This document shows positions 1-12,120 of a stretch of 64,000 bases of DNA, piece by piece. Each line of letters begins with the position of its first letter. The stretch's first letter is position 1. Position numbers and translations under genes: made by a program. Under the pieces are notes generated by a model. That model ran no database searches. It saw nothing but the letters and a program-made list of their open reading frames with translations, and had not been told where the DNA came from. Source of the DNA: Xenopus tropicalis (lineage: Eukaryota; Chordata; Amphibia; Anura; Pipidae); NCBI RefSeq assembly GCF_000004195.4, contig NC_030681.2, positions 92,201,681 to 92,265,680 on the forward strand. Direction: 5' to 3'.

Positions 1-327
1 GTATGGGATCCCTTATCTGGAAACCCATTATCAAGAAAGTTCAGAATTACAGAAAGGCCATCTCCAATAAACTCCATTATAAGCAAATCATTTTAATTTT
101 ATAAAATGATTTCCTTTTTCTCTGTAATAATAAAACAGTACCTTGCACTTGATCCTAACTAAGATATAATTAATTCTTATTGGAGGCAAAACAAGCCTAT
201 TGGGTTTATTCAATATTTAAATAATTTTTAGCAGACTTAAGTTACGGAGATCCAAATTACGGAAAGATCGCTTATCCGGAAAACCCCAGGTCCCGAGCAT
301 TCTGGATAACAGGTCCTATACCTGTAC
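1..327. mobile_element. CAGGTATGGGA-type MITE, near full length
   Basis: The left end reads TATGGGATCCCTTATCTGG and the right end reads GGATAACAGGTCCTATACCTG, so the two ends are inverted copies of one terminus. The internal part matches the copies at 21837-22167 and 55594-58932 base by base over long stretches (for example the stretch TAAGATATAATTAATTCTTA). It is a short non-coding DNA transposon of a family I recognise as very common in Xenopus. The first few bases lie outside the window. The superfamily cannot be settled from this copy. Confidence 0.85.
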
Positions 328-1405
328 CTGCAATCTACATACTGTAGCTGAGTGTAGTATCCACCTACATTCATACTCTTTCATGCATCTCTTTTAATAT
401 TGATTATTTAATGGGATTCCCAAACCTCAGAGAGCACCCTGGTAAAATATTTTAGACTTGTTTTATTATGCTTTTTTAACTTCTTGCTCATATGTATTTT
501 TCTATGTTTTTTTTAAATGACACTACAAGACAGAAATGAGTGATGATAAATTGAGTGATGTAAGGAGAAACGCTTAGGGCAGGTTTATGGAAGGTTGGAA
601 ATTCTGTCACCAGTTAAATAATTCAAGTTGGCAGGAAATTATCCCTTATTTATCTTTGTTCTCTTGCATTTTTCACTAACTGTTCCTAAAACATGTTATT
701 GATCTGTATTTCATAACATAAAAAAAACTTTAAGCTTCCTGAGAAATGTAAAAAGTTTTCAAAAAGCCTGTTAAACTTTGGGAAAGGATTTTTATAAATG
801 TGCCCCTTGAGAAAGAAAGCAGATTAGAAAAAAGGGGAAGCATGGAAGAAAAAGATATCCTTTCTGCGAGAGCCAAGAGATTATGAAAAGGAAAGATAAA
901 CAATTAGAAATGGTCATAAAATGTACTCATTACAATTACTGTGATTTGGAGGCCGACCAGCTCCCAAAGCAAAAGAGCTGCAGGGGGCACAGCCTGTCAT
1001 ATGACTTTAGCTAGAGGCTTGCTGTGTGACCCAATAGGCACTGGAAAAGCCTTTTTAGTGTTCAGCTATCTGAATCTATAACCTGACCAATATCAGCCAG
1101 ATGCTTTCGTAAGCTTTCATGAGCTACTTCATGGTGTTAAATTATTTTTTCGGTGTCTAATGGCGCAATCGCCCTTTGATGCAACTAATGTTGATATATA
1201 TGCGCTTATTTGATAAAGAACATGTAAGGAGGGCACACCAATTAATTTAATCCTTATTGCAATATAAAGAAACTATTATTATGGTTGCAAAGAATACATC
1301 TATTTCCTATAGACCATACCTGGCCAACAGACTAAAAAACCATGAAAGATAATAATCAACACACGCATTATATACAAAATGTTGAGGTTTTCTCAATGGC
1401 AAATG
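328..1405. other. No gene or repeat recognised
   Basis: AT-rich sequence with short open frames only. I see no splice-bounded exon, no RNA gene and no clear match to other repeats in this window. Confidence 0.5.
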
Positions 1406-1409
1406 CTTA

Positions 1410-2355
1410 TGCTTTTTCCATGCATTATGGGACATATTTATTATAGTGTGTAAGGCAACATCATCGTTACAAATGTGAAATGTGAGGGGAGCACCACCGC
1501 AATTACAAACCAAAAATCCTAGAAGGTGTGCATGGTCACAAGTATATGAAGCTATTTCTTTGCAAGTAGAAAGTATGACCATAAGGAATTACACCACCCC
1601 TTCTTATATATCTAAGACAAAATTCCCCCTAAAATGTACATTTTATTCTGCATATATAAAATTAAAAGACTATATACAAGTGTTATAAGAAAAATAATAA
1701 AATGTGCTAAAAATATCAGTCAGCACCGGGCTACCTGGTTAAGAGGAATTAACCCCTTGAGGAGGAAAACTTCCCTGGAGCTGGCAAATGGGTGCCCTGC
1801 TGGGCCAAAAGATGCACATGAATTGCTGGGTTATATATCAAACTGTTTAACCAACTATACCACAGACTAACACCATCTAAAAATAGGTGGTTATAGTAGT
1901 AATTGTGCCGTCAGTCTATTCACTGACTATACTGATAAATTACCAAAAACCATTACCACACTCACCAGTAGTGAGTCTCTGTGGTGGAAAACAAAGATTA
2001 AAGCACCCCGCCGTTCAAAATCTGCAACAAGAAAATAAATTATCTTATAAGCCCTCTTAACCAGACTGATATTTTCAGCACATTTAATTATTTTTCTTCC
2101 CATTATAACTCTTGTATATAGTCTTTTAATTTTATATATGCAGAATAAAAGTTACATTTTATGGGGAACATTGTCTTAGATATATAAGAAGGGGAGGTGC
2201 AATTCCATATGGTCATACTTTCTACTTGCAAAGAAATAGCAAATAAACCAATCCGATCTTAGCTTTTGTTTTCTAACAGAAAATCTAATTTCTGAATGGA
2301 AGTTATGGGTAACATCACACTATAATAAATATGCCCCATAATGTATAGAAAAGGT
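1410..2355. mobile_element. Imperfect foldback element (about 0.95 kb)
   Basis: Outer arms pair between about 1414-1460 (containing GGGACATATTTATTATAG) and 2298-2353 (containing CTATAATAAATATGCCCC). Inner arms pair between about 1550-1760 and 2045-2240, with shared tracts such as TTTCTTTGCAAGTAGAAAGT and its reverse complement. The arms are diverged, and the loop, about 1760-2045, is not repeated. The GGG(A/G)CATATTTATTA ends recall Harbinger-like MITEs, but no clean 3-bp duplication is visible. The open frames at 1307-1870 fall in or across these arms and are not genes. Confidence 0.75.
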
Positions 2356-2900
2356 CTATGCCCCATATTAGTACACTAAGGGCAATTTTAATTATCTATT
2401 TTCTAGTTTTCTGTGGATCATATGTCTGTATTTTATTATGTCAATGTGAATTATATAAAAGACTTTTTGAAGAAAGATGTTTGGTACTAATGTGGTGTAT
2501 TTTTATTGATTATATTTGATATCTATGACCCTGTCAGAAATAAATAGGCACAATATGCTGTTCAACACATTACCACATGCCTCTGAGCTCTCTTTATAAA
2601 CACAGAGACCTGCAGCACAGTATTTATAAGGGATGGTTTAAAACATGATGACTTTTTCAAAATGGCCATTTTCATCCTGCGCCTTGGTAAATAAATGAAC
2701 CCCTCATCTTGTCTTTAGCCTCAGAAATGATCTCCAAGAGGTAGTTCAGCATTATGGTAACTAGTAGTGTGTCATGGAAAATCCTACTCTTAGTAAATTT
2801 TTAACCGCTCTTCATTTTTAGGTGTTGAATAATTTCCCTTTCTCATCTGTGTCTTTGCCCCAAAAATAAGGGTCAACAACCTAACCATCTGTTAACTTAT
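2356..2900. other. No feature recognised
   Basis: Anonymous AT-rich sequence. No gene, repeat or RNA is supported. Confidence 0.4.
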
Positions 2901-2904
2901 TTTT

Positions 2905-3072
2905 ATGTGAGGCTACAATGTTAATGCTATTGTTACTTTTTGTTCCTTATGTTTCTATTCAGGCCCTCTCCTATTTATAGTATAGTCTTTAAACCACTGC
3001 CTGGTTGCTAGGGTAGATTGGACCCCAACAACCAGACATCTGATAATCTGACCTCAAGACTTTATATTCTGA
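2905..3072. repeat. Fragment of a dispersed TTAA-type MITE
   Basis: The stretch TATTCAGGCCCTCTCCTAT and the following TGGTTGCTAGGGT...TTGGACCCCAACAACC match the middle of the family seen at 16987-17363 and 41093-41402, in the opposite orientation. Both ends are missing, so it is an old internal fragment. Confidence 0.6.
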
Positions 3073-3533
3073 TCTTGATTTGAACTAAAGTGGGCTCCTT
3101 CCCTCTGTTGTCTGATTTTTACTGGCTCCTGAATATTTCTACATGTCTGCCTGCCGTATCCCTGGATATCTGACCCACTATTTCAGTCATTGTATTTCAT
3201 GAGAACTGGCAGGCTGAACCCATAAATAATATAAGCCTCTGTGTGTAACAGTCTTGTCAAGTGGGAAGAAAAAAAGAAGTGTTCTAGAATGTTATTAAGA
3301 TTACAAAACAAAACCTGTATTGGTTGTATTGGTAGATAAGTTTTGGGACCTTGCCAAACAGGCGGATCTCAATGTGCAAGGCCAGCATTATATTTAATGC
3401 AAGTGCTGTGAGCTCATAATTCTGCTATAACTATCTGGTGTACTAAGTACCTTTTTCTTTATTCATGTTCCTCAACAAGTTTGTAATTCTCTGAGAACCA
3501 ATGTACTAGAAATCTGCCAGGAGCAGCTAACAC
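3073..3533. other. No feature recognised
   Basis: Anonymous sequence between two repeats. It ends at the TTA duplication of the next element. Confidence 0.4.
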
Positions 3534-3536
3534 TTA

Positions 3537-4062
3537 GGGGCACATTTACTAACCCACGAACGGGCCGAATGCGTCCGATTGCGTTTTTTTCATAATGATC
3601 GGTATTTTGCGTTTTTTTCGGAAATTATCGCAACTTTTTCGTTACCAATACGATTTTTGCGAAAAAACGCAAGTTTTTCGTAGCCATTCCGAAAGTTGCG
3701 CAAAATCTGGCGATTTTTTTGTAGTGTTAAAACTTGCGCGAAAAGTCGCGATTCTTTCGTAGAGTTAAAACTTGTGCGAAACATCGCGCCTTTTATGTTT
3801 TAACGCTACGAAAAAGGCGCGACTTTTCGCGCAAGTTTTAACGCTACGAAAAAATCGCCAGATTTTGCGCAACTTTCGGAATGACTACGAAAAACTCGCG
3901 TTTTTTCGCGCAAATCGTATTGGTAACGAAAAAGTCGCAATAATTTCTGAAAAGTCGTAAAGGTGCCGAAAAAAATCGCAAAAAATACAAAAAAGTCGCA
4001 AAATGTTTGTTTTCCAATCGGAATTTTTCGGATTCGAATTCGTGTCTTAGTAAATCAGCCCC
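3537..4062. mobile_element. PIF/Harbinger-like MITE with TTA target duplication
   Basis: The termini are GGGGCACATTTACTAA on the left and TTAGTAAATCAGCCCC on the right, flanked by TTA at 3534-3536 and 4063-4065. A 3-bp TWA duplication is the hallmark of PIF/Harbinger elements. The body is two inverted blocks rich in TTCGTAGCGTTAAAACTTGCG-like units, so the whole element can fold back. The left block matches 55684-56010 and the right block matches 58480-58743. It is therefore an internally deleted relative of the 3-kb element there. It codes for nothing, and the open frames inside are artefacts of the inverted blocks. Confidence 0.9.
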
Positions 4063-4380
4063 TTAATGTTTTCACAATCCTACAATTCTATGTTTGTGTG
4101 CATGAAAATAATAATAACATGACATTTTTTTGCTATTGTAATAGAATGCTTTTACTTTGTTCTGTATCAAGGTCTCACTATCCAATTAAAATGCCTGAGA
4201 GCAACAAAGCTCAGCCATAGCTGACAACTAACCTTTCAAACTAAAAGTACTGGAGCTATTAAACATGCATATTGTACTAAAAGACTTTCTTTAAACAATA
4301 GCCCTCTATGGAGTTAATGCTTAAGTATTTATATATCTCCAGCATTAGTCCCTCCCCAAGGTCCCCTTGAGTTGCATAGT

Positions 4381-4398
4381 ATATATATATACTGAATA

Positions 4399-4431
<33 letters not shown>

Positions 4432-4432
4432 T
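4381..4432. repeat. (TA)n/(TG)n microsatellite
   Basis: Alternating TA with a short TGTGTG segment. It adjoins the left arm of the foldback that follows. Confidence 0.9.
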
Positions 4433-5073
4433 AAAAAAAAAAGGGAAAGTTGTGCTCAACCACTAAATTTTAAACCATTAGGCGGGGGTGCAATGAGGTT
4501 GTGACCACGAAATACATAGAAACAACAACAAGAGATCCTCTGCACTCACCCATTATCAATATATAGAACATTAAGACATTCGGTGCATTTAAGCTACTAA
4601 GAAATGCCCTTCCCTTTAAGCAAAACAGGGATTGTTTGTCCATATATTGCAATATTGCTTTTGACCAGTTCCTACACTGACTTATGCGATTCATGGGGGT
4701 TTTAACCTTGAAAGCAAGAAAGTTGCAGGTAAAACTTAGTCCCTTGGCTAAATGTATATTGAAGCAGTAGAATTCTTAATGAATCGCATAAGTCAGTGTA
4801 GGAACTGGTCAAAAGGGATGACTTTGACGCAGTTGGCCAGCTTGAAGTATATTGCAATATATGGACAAACAATCCCTGTTTTGCTTAAAGGGAAGGGCAT
4901 TTCTTAGTAGCTTAAATGCACCGAATGTCTTAATGTTCTATATATTGATAATGGGTGAGTGCAGAGGATCTCTTGTTGTTGTTTCTATGTATTTCGTGGT
5001 CACAACCTCATTGCACCCCCGCCTAATGGTTTAAAATTTAGTGGTTGAGCACAACTTTCCCTTTTTTTTTTTT
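4431..5073. mobile_element. Near-perfect foldback element
   Basis: The left arm is 4431-4694 and the right arm is 4779-5073, with a loop at 4695-4778. The arms are nearly identical in reverse complement, so an identical short peptide (74 and 60 codons) appears on both strands; this is a symmetry artefact, not a gene. The right arm carries about 31 extra bases around 4818-4849 (containing GATGACTTTGACGCAGTTGG). The diverged copy at 18985-19135 also has that segment, so the left arm lost it. Outside the arms lie (TA)n tracts on both sides. Confidence 0.9.
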
Positions 5074-5364
5074 ATATATATATATATATATATTTCAATC
5101 CAAATGGTGTCCGCACTCCAAGGCTCAATATTCTGCGGGGTGCTTAGCCAAAATTATGTATGCATAGAAAATAATCATCTGTGGCCAGCACACCCTTCAA
5201 TGTTTCATCAAAAAAAATTTTTTTTTTTTATTGAGAAAGGTCCTAACGAGGACCGAAACGTTGGTTTTAACAATATATCTGCAATAAAAAAAAAAATAAA
5301 AAAAAAAAATAAAAAATTTTTGATCAAACATTGAAGGGTGTGCTGGCCACAGATGATTATTTTC

Positions 5365-5397
<33 letters not shown>

Positions 5398-5400
5398 ATC
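5074..5400. repeat. Short inverted repeat flanking a GAAACGTT motif, with TA tracts
   Basis: Arms 5165-5222 and 5311-5368 are reverse complements (both contain the CTGTGGCCAGCACACCCTTC segment or its complement). Between them sit T- and A-rich runs and a hammerhead-like motif at 5230-5264. (TA)n tracts lie at 5074-5095 and 5366-5398. The block resembles the end of a retroposon, but no coding sequence remains. Confidence 0.7.
5230..5264 (+). ncRNA. Degenerate hammerhead-like fold
   Basis: After a degenerate TTGAGAAA core comes a 5-bp hairpin, GGTCC (5239-5243) with GGACC (5250-5254), then GAA and ACGT. This is the order seen in hammerhead ribozymes (CTGATGA, stem II, GAA, stem III). The upstream core departs from CTGATGA and no stem I is evident, so activity is unlikely here. 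It is related to the better copy at 25322-25365. Confidence 0.3.
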
Positions 5401-5820
5401 CCTTATTTGGCTGATAAAGTCAAATTGTCCAGCTAGTAATAGAGCATGGGGTACATGAGACTCGGATTCAGCAGCATGGGCCTTTGCTTTATGGAAGGTG
5501 CTTATGGAGGGTGTTGTATAACTACACCTCCCACTGCCACTGTGTATGTGAATAGTGCAGTAATTAAATAGGTCTAACTTTCTGGGCTGGTGTGGATCCC
5601 AGGCTTCCAGGAGCATCCACACAGATCAAATGCTGCAGACCAAGAAGAAAGATCCACCCCTTTCCTAACACTATATTACAGTGTGGTAGGGTGTGGTCTA
5701 GCTTTGGGCCAATAATAAGGTATATGTAAATACCAACTAGATACATTCAGCCTTGCCTAGGAGAAAAGGAAAGGTAGGGTTTAAAGCCATAGGGGCACAT
5801 TAACCCTATGGGTCCCTACA
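5401..5820. other. No feature recognised
   Basis: Anonymous sequence. Short open frames only. Confidence 0.4.
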
Positions 5821-5925
5821 TATATATATTAAGCACGAACAATCCGCACTCACGGGACTTGTATGAAACAAAAAATGGTGTTTACTTCAACGTTTTGGCT
5901 TAGACTCAAGATTTCAGACTATAAC
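5821..5925 (-). repeat. GAAACGTT-type retroposon tail fragment
   Basis: On the minus strand it reads TCTGAAATCTTGAGTCTAAG, then CCAAAACGTTGAAG, then an A- and T-rich tail. A weak hairpin (TTGAGTCTAAGCCAA) precedes AAACGTT, as in the other members of this motif family at 5230, 25322, 26149 and 57671. The core is degenerate. Confidence 0.4.
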
Positions 5926-7560
5926 AAACTATTAATACACTGTTGTTTCCCATTATTGCTGGCATCATAGTACTACCTTTTGTAGTAAAAAGCTTTCTTC
6001 TGTCTAGTGATGCTAGATGTGACGTTCATCTGAGCAAATGGTAACATGGTAACCATGTCATAATAGCGGGTATTCTCTACAAATATGGCCTTGTTGTGGT
6101 TCACCAAGATGAATTTATGCTTTCTAAAATACTCACTGGAAAGTTAGACTCACACATATCACTTGAATAGTAAACATTTGTGAATTGTGGTATATGACGT
6201 GTTAATATAAAAATGACAGATCACACTCAAAAGATGTTGCAGTTTAGTTTGTAGTTTCACAGTGATTATTTATTTATATCACGGTGAATATCTACTGTAG
6301 TGTAGCACACAAGCCAAGCCATAGATATACACAGGAATAAGGCAATAACAGATGGTAATGCTTGTTTATAGATATATTTCTGTCATGGCATTTGCCCCTC
6401 TTTTGTCTAAAAGCCATAGTTTATTAAAATGTAATGCAATACTTAATAATGCATTTATCTGTCTTCTGTGTTAGAGATTTTGAAATGTATTTGCTAAGGA
6501 AAAAGGCACCAGAAAAGACATTAAAAGGCTGAGAAAGCCTCTCTGGAGAGAGAATGTTCCATGGTCACTGTGTTCTTATTATTCTTTATCAAGCATTGAG
6601 GTTTTGGACATCTTGATAACAAGAGTGCTGCTGGGTTCTCTAAAGGTTCTTCCCAAGTGATTTTTGTAACTCTTTAGTCTTGTAACAAGTTTTATATTAT
6701 TCTCTTTAAATAGCACATTCTATGAGCTGACTTCAGCATTCACTGTGGAAATCATGCAGTCGCTATCACTATCCGAGTTAACAAATCAGTTTAAAAAGTA
6801 CCATACAGTGTATTGTAATTTAAAACAAAATATCTAGGCAAATCACTCTACAACCTATTTGCTGATGTGATCTCCCAGGAAAGATCCATTAATATTGGTG
6901 TCGTATTTAATAGCACAGAGCCTGTCTCCTTCTTGAGTGAGTTAGCTATAATGCTGCCATTTCTTTCTTTTCAGAGTTATTGATTACAAAAAAGAAAATG
7001 GTGCTTGATAGAAGCATTTTTGCTTTAGACAGAGTGTTCTTCATCTTAGTTCTAGATACCTGATATTCAGAAGCTGTTTGCAGGCACTTAGCACTAATCA
7101 TACAATACCAATTTGGATTTATGCCAGCCTAGTAGATTTCTGTTCTGACTGACTGGCACAGAGGTACTCAATACAGTCTGCTTAAATGCCCACATGACTC
7201 ATTAAAGTCACAAATAAAGTGATGCTAAACTTGTAAACACATTTCAGAAGAAGAAGAAGCTGTACTGGGCAGATCTCCCATTTAGAATACTACAAATATC
7301 TGCAGCTTGCCCATGGGAATATCCTTCCACTATTCACACTGATAATGTTACATCTCCAAAGATCACATATGTTTATTTCTAGGTCAGGGCACACTAAACA
7401 CAAGATATGGCTGGCAGGCATTTGGAAGGTATCTTAAAGGGTTTAGGACTAGTAAATAGTAAATGCTAGTTCTAGTAACAAGAACAAAAAAATAATTAAT
7501 GTAACTGGGCATATTATAACTTTTTGTGCTTAGCTTTGTAATGTATATTCAGCCCAAAAT
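5926..7560. other. No gene or repeat recognised
   Basis: Anonymous AT-rich DNA with no long open frame on either strand. A conserved non-coding element could be hidden here, but nothing in the sequence alone shows it. Confidence 0.45.
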
Positions 7561-7589
7561 GTTCCAAAACCAGTAAAATTACAAAAACT

Positions 7590-7750
7590 ACAAAACCCAG
7601 GGTTTTCCCTATTTTGGATCTCAATGTCTACTAAAAAACATTTAAACATTAATTAAACGCAATAGGATTGTTTTTTACTCAAAATAAAGTTACCATCAAG
7701 TACAAGGTATTGTTTTTTTATTACATAAAAAAAGGAAATCAGTTAAAACT
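7590..7750. repeat. Truncated CAGGTATGGGA-type MITE
   Basis: The segments AACATTAATTAAAC, AATAGGATTGTTTTTTACTC and CAAGTACAAGGTATTGTTTT match the interior of the copy at 21837-22167. Both terminal repeats are lost. Confidence 0.7.
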
Positions 7751-7779
7751 AGAAAGGGAAATTTGAGAACAAACTTCAT

Positions 7780-8450
7780 GTTGGGTTGAAAAACCACTGT
7801 GAAAAGTTTGGGGACCCTGATTTTAATAGTGTCTGAATGGCAGCAATTTAAATTTCCCCACTGAAAGTCAATGAGTGACATCTGATTGGCGGTGGTGGCT
7901 CCACCCACTTTTTCTAACTTGGAACTGCAGTTACCTAGTGACAAAGTTTAGGGACCCTAGAATTAAAAGTGGGTGTGCCCACTTTTTCTAAACTTGAGTC
8001 GAAGTCACCCAGTGACAAACAGTGGGCACCCTGGCATAAATAATGTGAGAATGACAGCATTTTAAATTTAAACCAATAAAATTCAATGGATGAAATCTGA
8101 TTGGCTGTTAGTGGCCCAACCCACTTTTCATTTTTGAACTGAAGTCCCCCAGTGACCAACTCTGCAAAAATTGTGGGACTAACAGCATTTTACATTTCAT
8201 TATTGAAAGTAAATAGGTGAGATGTGATTGGCTGTTGGTGGCCCCTCCCACTTTTTTTCTAACTTTGAACGCCAAATACCCAGTGACTAACTTTGGAAAG
8301 TTGAACAACCCTGGAATTAATACTTAAAAAATGGCATCAGTTTAAATATAAAACAATAAAATATTGGCAGCAGTTTTAATTTCCCCATAAAAGTCAACGG
8401 GTGAAATCTGATTGGCTATTGTTGGCCCCTCCCACTTTGGGGGACTGCCA
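7780..8450 (-). repeat. Degenerate tandem array with inverted CCAAT boxes (array A)
   Basis: Units of roughly 127 to 216 bp share the motif AAATCTGATTGGCTGTTGGTGG, with GATTGGC at about 7884, 8099, 8226 and 8410. Further shared segments are CCCACTTTTTCTAAC, CCCAGTGAC and AAAGTCAATGGGTG. The reverse-complement array is at 15900-16490. The motif AGCCAATCAG (minus strand here) fits the consensus of the CCAAT-binding factor NF-Y. No protein is encoded. Confidence 0.85.
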
Positions 8451-9095
8451 AGTGCTGAGCATCCGGACTGAGTCTGCTAAACAGAAGGTATACAGTGTGA
8501 CAGATGCTAAAGCCAGTAGGATTTATTTGGAGCAGCCTACTTTGTATGTATGTGATTTCTATTTTATAATTCATATCAAGTGAACTAGATTGAATTCAAG
8601 TTGTCAATAGTTAATATCTCTACTAGCCTGATAAACTCAATGACCATTAAAAGGGTGTAATCATTATTATTGCATTATGTGGCCATGGGTTCATTCCTCA
8701 TATTAAAGCTACATCATAAAGACCAAAATACTAGTGAACTTTTTGAACTGCATGCTGTTTTTGTTCCATTCACCTAATTTTAAGGTAACCTACCCCATAA
8801 ATCTACATACATTAGCATCACACTCCTCATGTATGACTTTCCATTTATTAATCTCCAAATTTGCCCAGGACATCAGTATTAATGTCCAGTGGGTATCCAT
8901 TGGGCCTTGTTGTTCCTCTCTTAAGGGTTACTGCCACCCTGACTGAAGCAGAGATTTTCATACTGAGGTAATACCCATCTCCTGGGTGACATTTACATAA
9001 ATGATATATGTCCGGGGGGGGGTTTATTATATTCAGTATCTAGTTCAATGCTGAAATTTCCTTATCTGCACAGACAGCAGAGAGTGTGATATTTA
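8451..9095. other. No feature recognised
   Basis: Anonymous sequence with a short G run at 9014-9021. Confidence 0.4.
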
Positions 9096-9099
9096 AACT

Positions 9100-9445
9100 G
9101 GCCATAAATGTACTGATGAAATTGTATGTATGTTTCGTATGGTTTTCAGGCCTGATAATTTTCGTACTATGGCGATCGGTTGTTCAATTGATCAGCCAGG
9201 TTAGAAAATTTTGGTCGGATGACGATAAAATCTGCACATGTATTGTGTATCTGATTTCCTTGGGATAGCTACAATGGAAGTCACTTTCGTACCATTGGTG
9301 TCCGCCAACTATTTCATGTTAGGGCTTTATCCAACAATTTCAGTCTGAATGTTCATGTTGGATTGTTGCATTTAAACGTAAGTCCGATATCCAAACATTC
9401 GCTGGAAGAAGACTAAAATCTCAATGTGTATGGCTACCTTTGAAG
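9100..9445. mobile_element. GGCCATACA-type MITE, diverged
   Basis: The left end reads CTGGCCATAAATGTAC and the right end reads GTATGGCTACCTTTG; these are inverted versions of one terminus. The same ends occur at 28137-28455 and 52088-52262. The interior is rich in short Tn-CGAT-type words seen in the relatives. Superfamily is uncertain, with hAT a guess; no target duplication is clear. Confidence 0.5.
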
Positions 9446-12110
9446 CAGGCCTTCAGACATGCAAATATGGAAATGCTTCTAAGATTATAGAGTGTTTATT
9501 CTGCTGTAAAATAACTCACTACACATACCTGAATTTCTGTTGAGTGCAACATAAGAAAAGCTGACTGCTCCCAAGCACCAGCCCAGAAGAAATGTAATTA
9601 CCTTAATTCAAAGATGAACCATTAATTACATTAATTCCACTGATTGATTATCTTTCCATGTTGCCAACTATCTAAAAACAAACGTTAGCTGTGTAACGTT
9701 ATCTGAAAATATTGCTTTCACAAAGGGGATTTGAATGTGTGTTACAAATGATAACCCTAGCATTTACAGGGGAAGGAGAGTCTAAACTGAGAGATAAGTG
9801 CAGGATGTCTGGTTCCATGAATTATTTGTTAGTACAAATGCTCCATTCTAACCCTTTGGATTTACAGCAATAAAAGACAAAAGATTCCTGTTCTAGGACA
9901 GAGAGAGATTAAGGTCCATATACATATTAGGCATACGGGCAGGAAACTCACCCTCTTTGTAATTTGTGGTTCTTCTAGCAATGCAACTTAGTTCTTGCAG
10001 AAAATGGGGGGCTGCTGGTTCTGTTTCTGCCTGGGGTAGAATTGCTAGTGCATCTTACCTAATGCATGCATAATTTATATAAGTCAATACTAAAATAAAA
10101 CCTTTGGTATAACAACATAAACAGCAGACTCACCAACTGCTTGAGGTATTGAAGTGTAGGATGGAAGCCTAACAGATGCCCAGTTTCAATATAAAAGCTT
10201 TTTTCCCACTGGTTTGAGTGGCACAGCTATACTTTGCTGAAGAGCCTGGTTAACTTCTCATCACCCACAGACTAAAATTTCCATAAATGTAGTTGCTTCG
10301 ATTTTATGACTATACAAAGCAAAGTCTGTAAAATGTATCATATGGGGCTTAAGATAAATGTTCTGCAATTTCTAAAGGGATGGCTCAGCGGCTTGTATAA
10401 AACAATACTTTGAGACGTCAGGGCAGAAAATATTTTTGATGTACTTCAACCATTTAACAGCCCTTATGTACAAAAGAGAATTTTTGATTTGTTCATGCTT
10501 AGTATAAATATGAATTAAAATAAAGCATACTGTATATTGTTTGCAATGTGTTGTCATTTGTACAGCATTTCATGGGCTTCTTCTCCCTCCTTCTCTTCAT
10601 ATCAGCCACTTTGTGGCATTGTGCAGACAACTTATAATGCCACGCACATTATAAATGAATGGCACTTTGTAAGCATGTAACAGAGGTATGCATAATTGAT
10701 AGACTCCTGCCACAGGGAAGATGGTTGTGTAGGTCTTCACTGTAAGAAGTAGACATTTCACAAAGTAATGTGATGAACCAAGGCACAGATTCTATTTAGT
10801 AGCTTCTCACAAGGATGGAAGGTACAGAACCGAAAGCCCTACATTGTTTGTATAGACCAGGAAAACAAAATGTACACAGAGGATCATCTCACATCCTAAC
10901 ATGTGCAGCGTTCCCTCTCCAGAAGCCTCCAGTGCCAATGTCATGTGAAAAATTTACAAGCATAGTGCTATCAGGGGGCCTTCTTTCCTAGTAAACCTTC
11001 TCCCCCTGCTCTCTATCACGTCCAGCACACAGTGCACAAGCTTCTCCTGAGCCATCTTAGTATAGCTCCCTAGCTTCCCACTAACCAACTCCTGATTGAT
11101 CCAGTTCCCTAACTGGCACACAATAGCCTGGGGCTCTAGACCGAAACACCCACTCCTTGTTGGGGCCACAGGCTCCACTGACTAGCACAGCTGCCTTTTA
11201 AAGGTTCTCTTTTAATTTCAGGCATGCATGCACAGTAAGTAAGTGACATCATGAGGAACAAATGCAAATGCACAGGTAGCAGTCAGCAGCTTCAGGACAG
11301 CATTTTATCATGCACAAGATGTAACTTTTGGCAGTGTGTACACTAGTGTGACAAAACTTCTGGGTATTGATGAAAATTTTTGGCAGTGCACTAAATGCAA
11401 TGCAAGGGCCCCCTAGAGGCAAGACACTGTTGTTGACAGCTCTGTAATTTGCCTAGTCCTAGCAGGGTGCAGCCTCCCAACTGGCATCTACAGTTTGTCT
11501 TGCCTTTGATGTTATCAGACCAAAGAGGACGTTCCTGGCTCTTGCACTCCCTTATATAGGCTATTACAGGCTAACCTTAAGGGTTGGTGCTACCTGTTGG
11601 CTGAAGTAGTTGACCATAGTTCACCATAATGTGTTACTATGCTAAATGTATTTACCCAACTTAGATGGGTTCCTATAGGAATCTTCCTTTTCGTTTGGGA
11701 CTAGGTGGAATTTCATCACCCACATAGCTCACAGCTTTGATATTGCGCCTCACCATGATGTGCAGCTGCTGACAATGTGATTGATGTTCAATAATCATAG
11801 GGACTACTGCACACAAACAAAGCCAGGGAAAGCAGAGACTATGATTAACTGCTTCAATAAATAACTATAGACTAGGCATTACATTTTGATTAAAGCATTT
11901 AATGACAGGTAAGTACTATAGCATGAACAACATAGAACATTTATTAATGACTCTCTACCAATACAATTGGAATGGAGTAATTAGTGAAGTGCACTTTTCC
12001 CGTGGCAGCTGCTACAGATTTTCATGCAGGCTTCAGTCACCATGATTGTCAGGATACATTTTGGCTTTCTACTGACAGTGTTTAAAAAAATTAATTAATG
12101 TATATATTAC
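9446..12110. other. No gene or clear repeat recognised
   Basis: About 2.7 kb of anonymous DNA. Part of it, about 10950-11200, is richer in GC, with a 74-codon minus-strand frame that lacks any recognisable motif. No splice-supported exon, RNA gene or tandem repeat is visible. Confidence 0.4.
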
Positions 12111-12120
12111 ACACATCCGC

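Noticed and set aside
4470..5034. Same peptide of 60-74 codons on both strands
   Set aside because: It comes from the two arms of a foldback element; symmetry explains it.
5197..5622. 141-codon minus-strand frame
   Set aside because: It runs through TA and poly-A tracts and an inverted repeat; low-complexity translation only.
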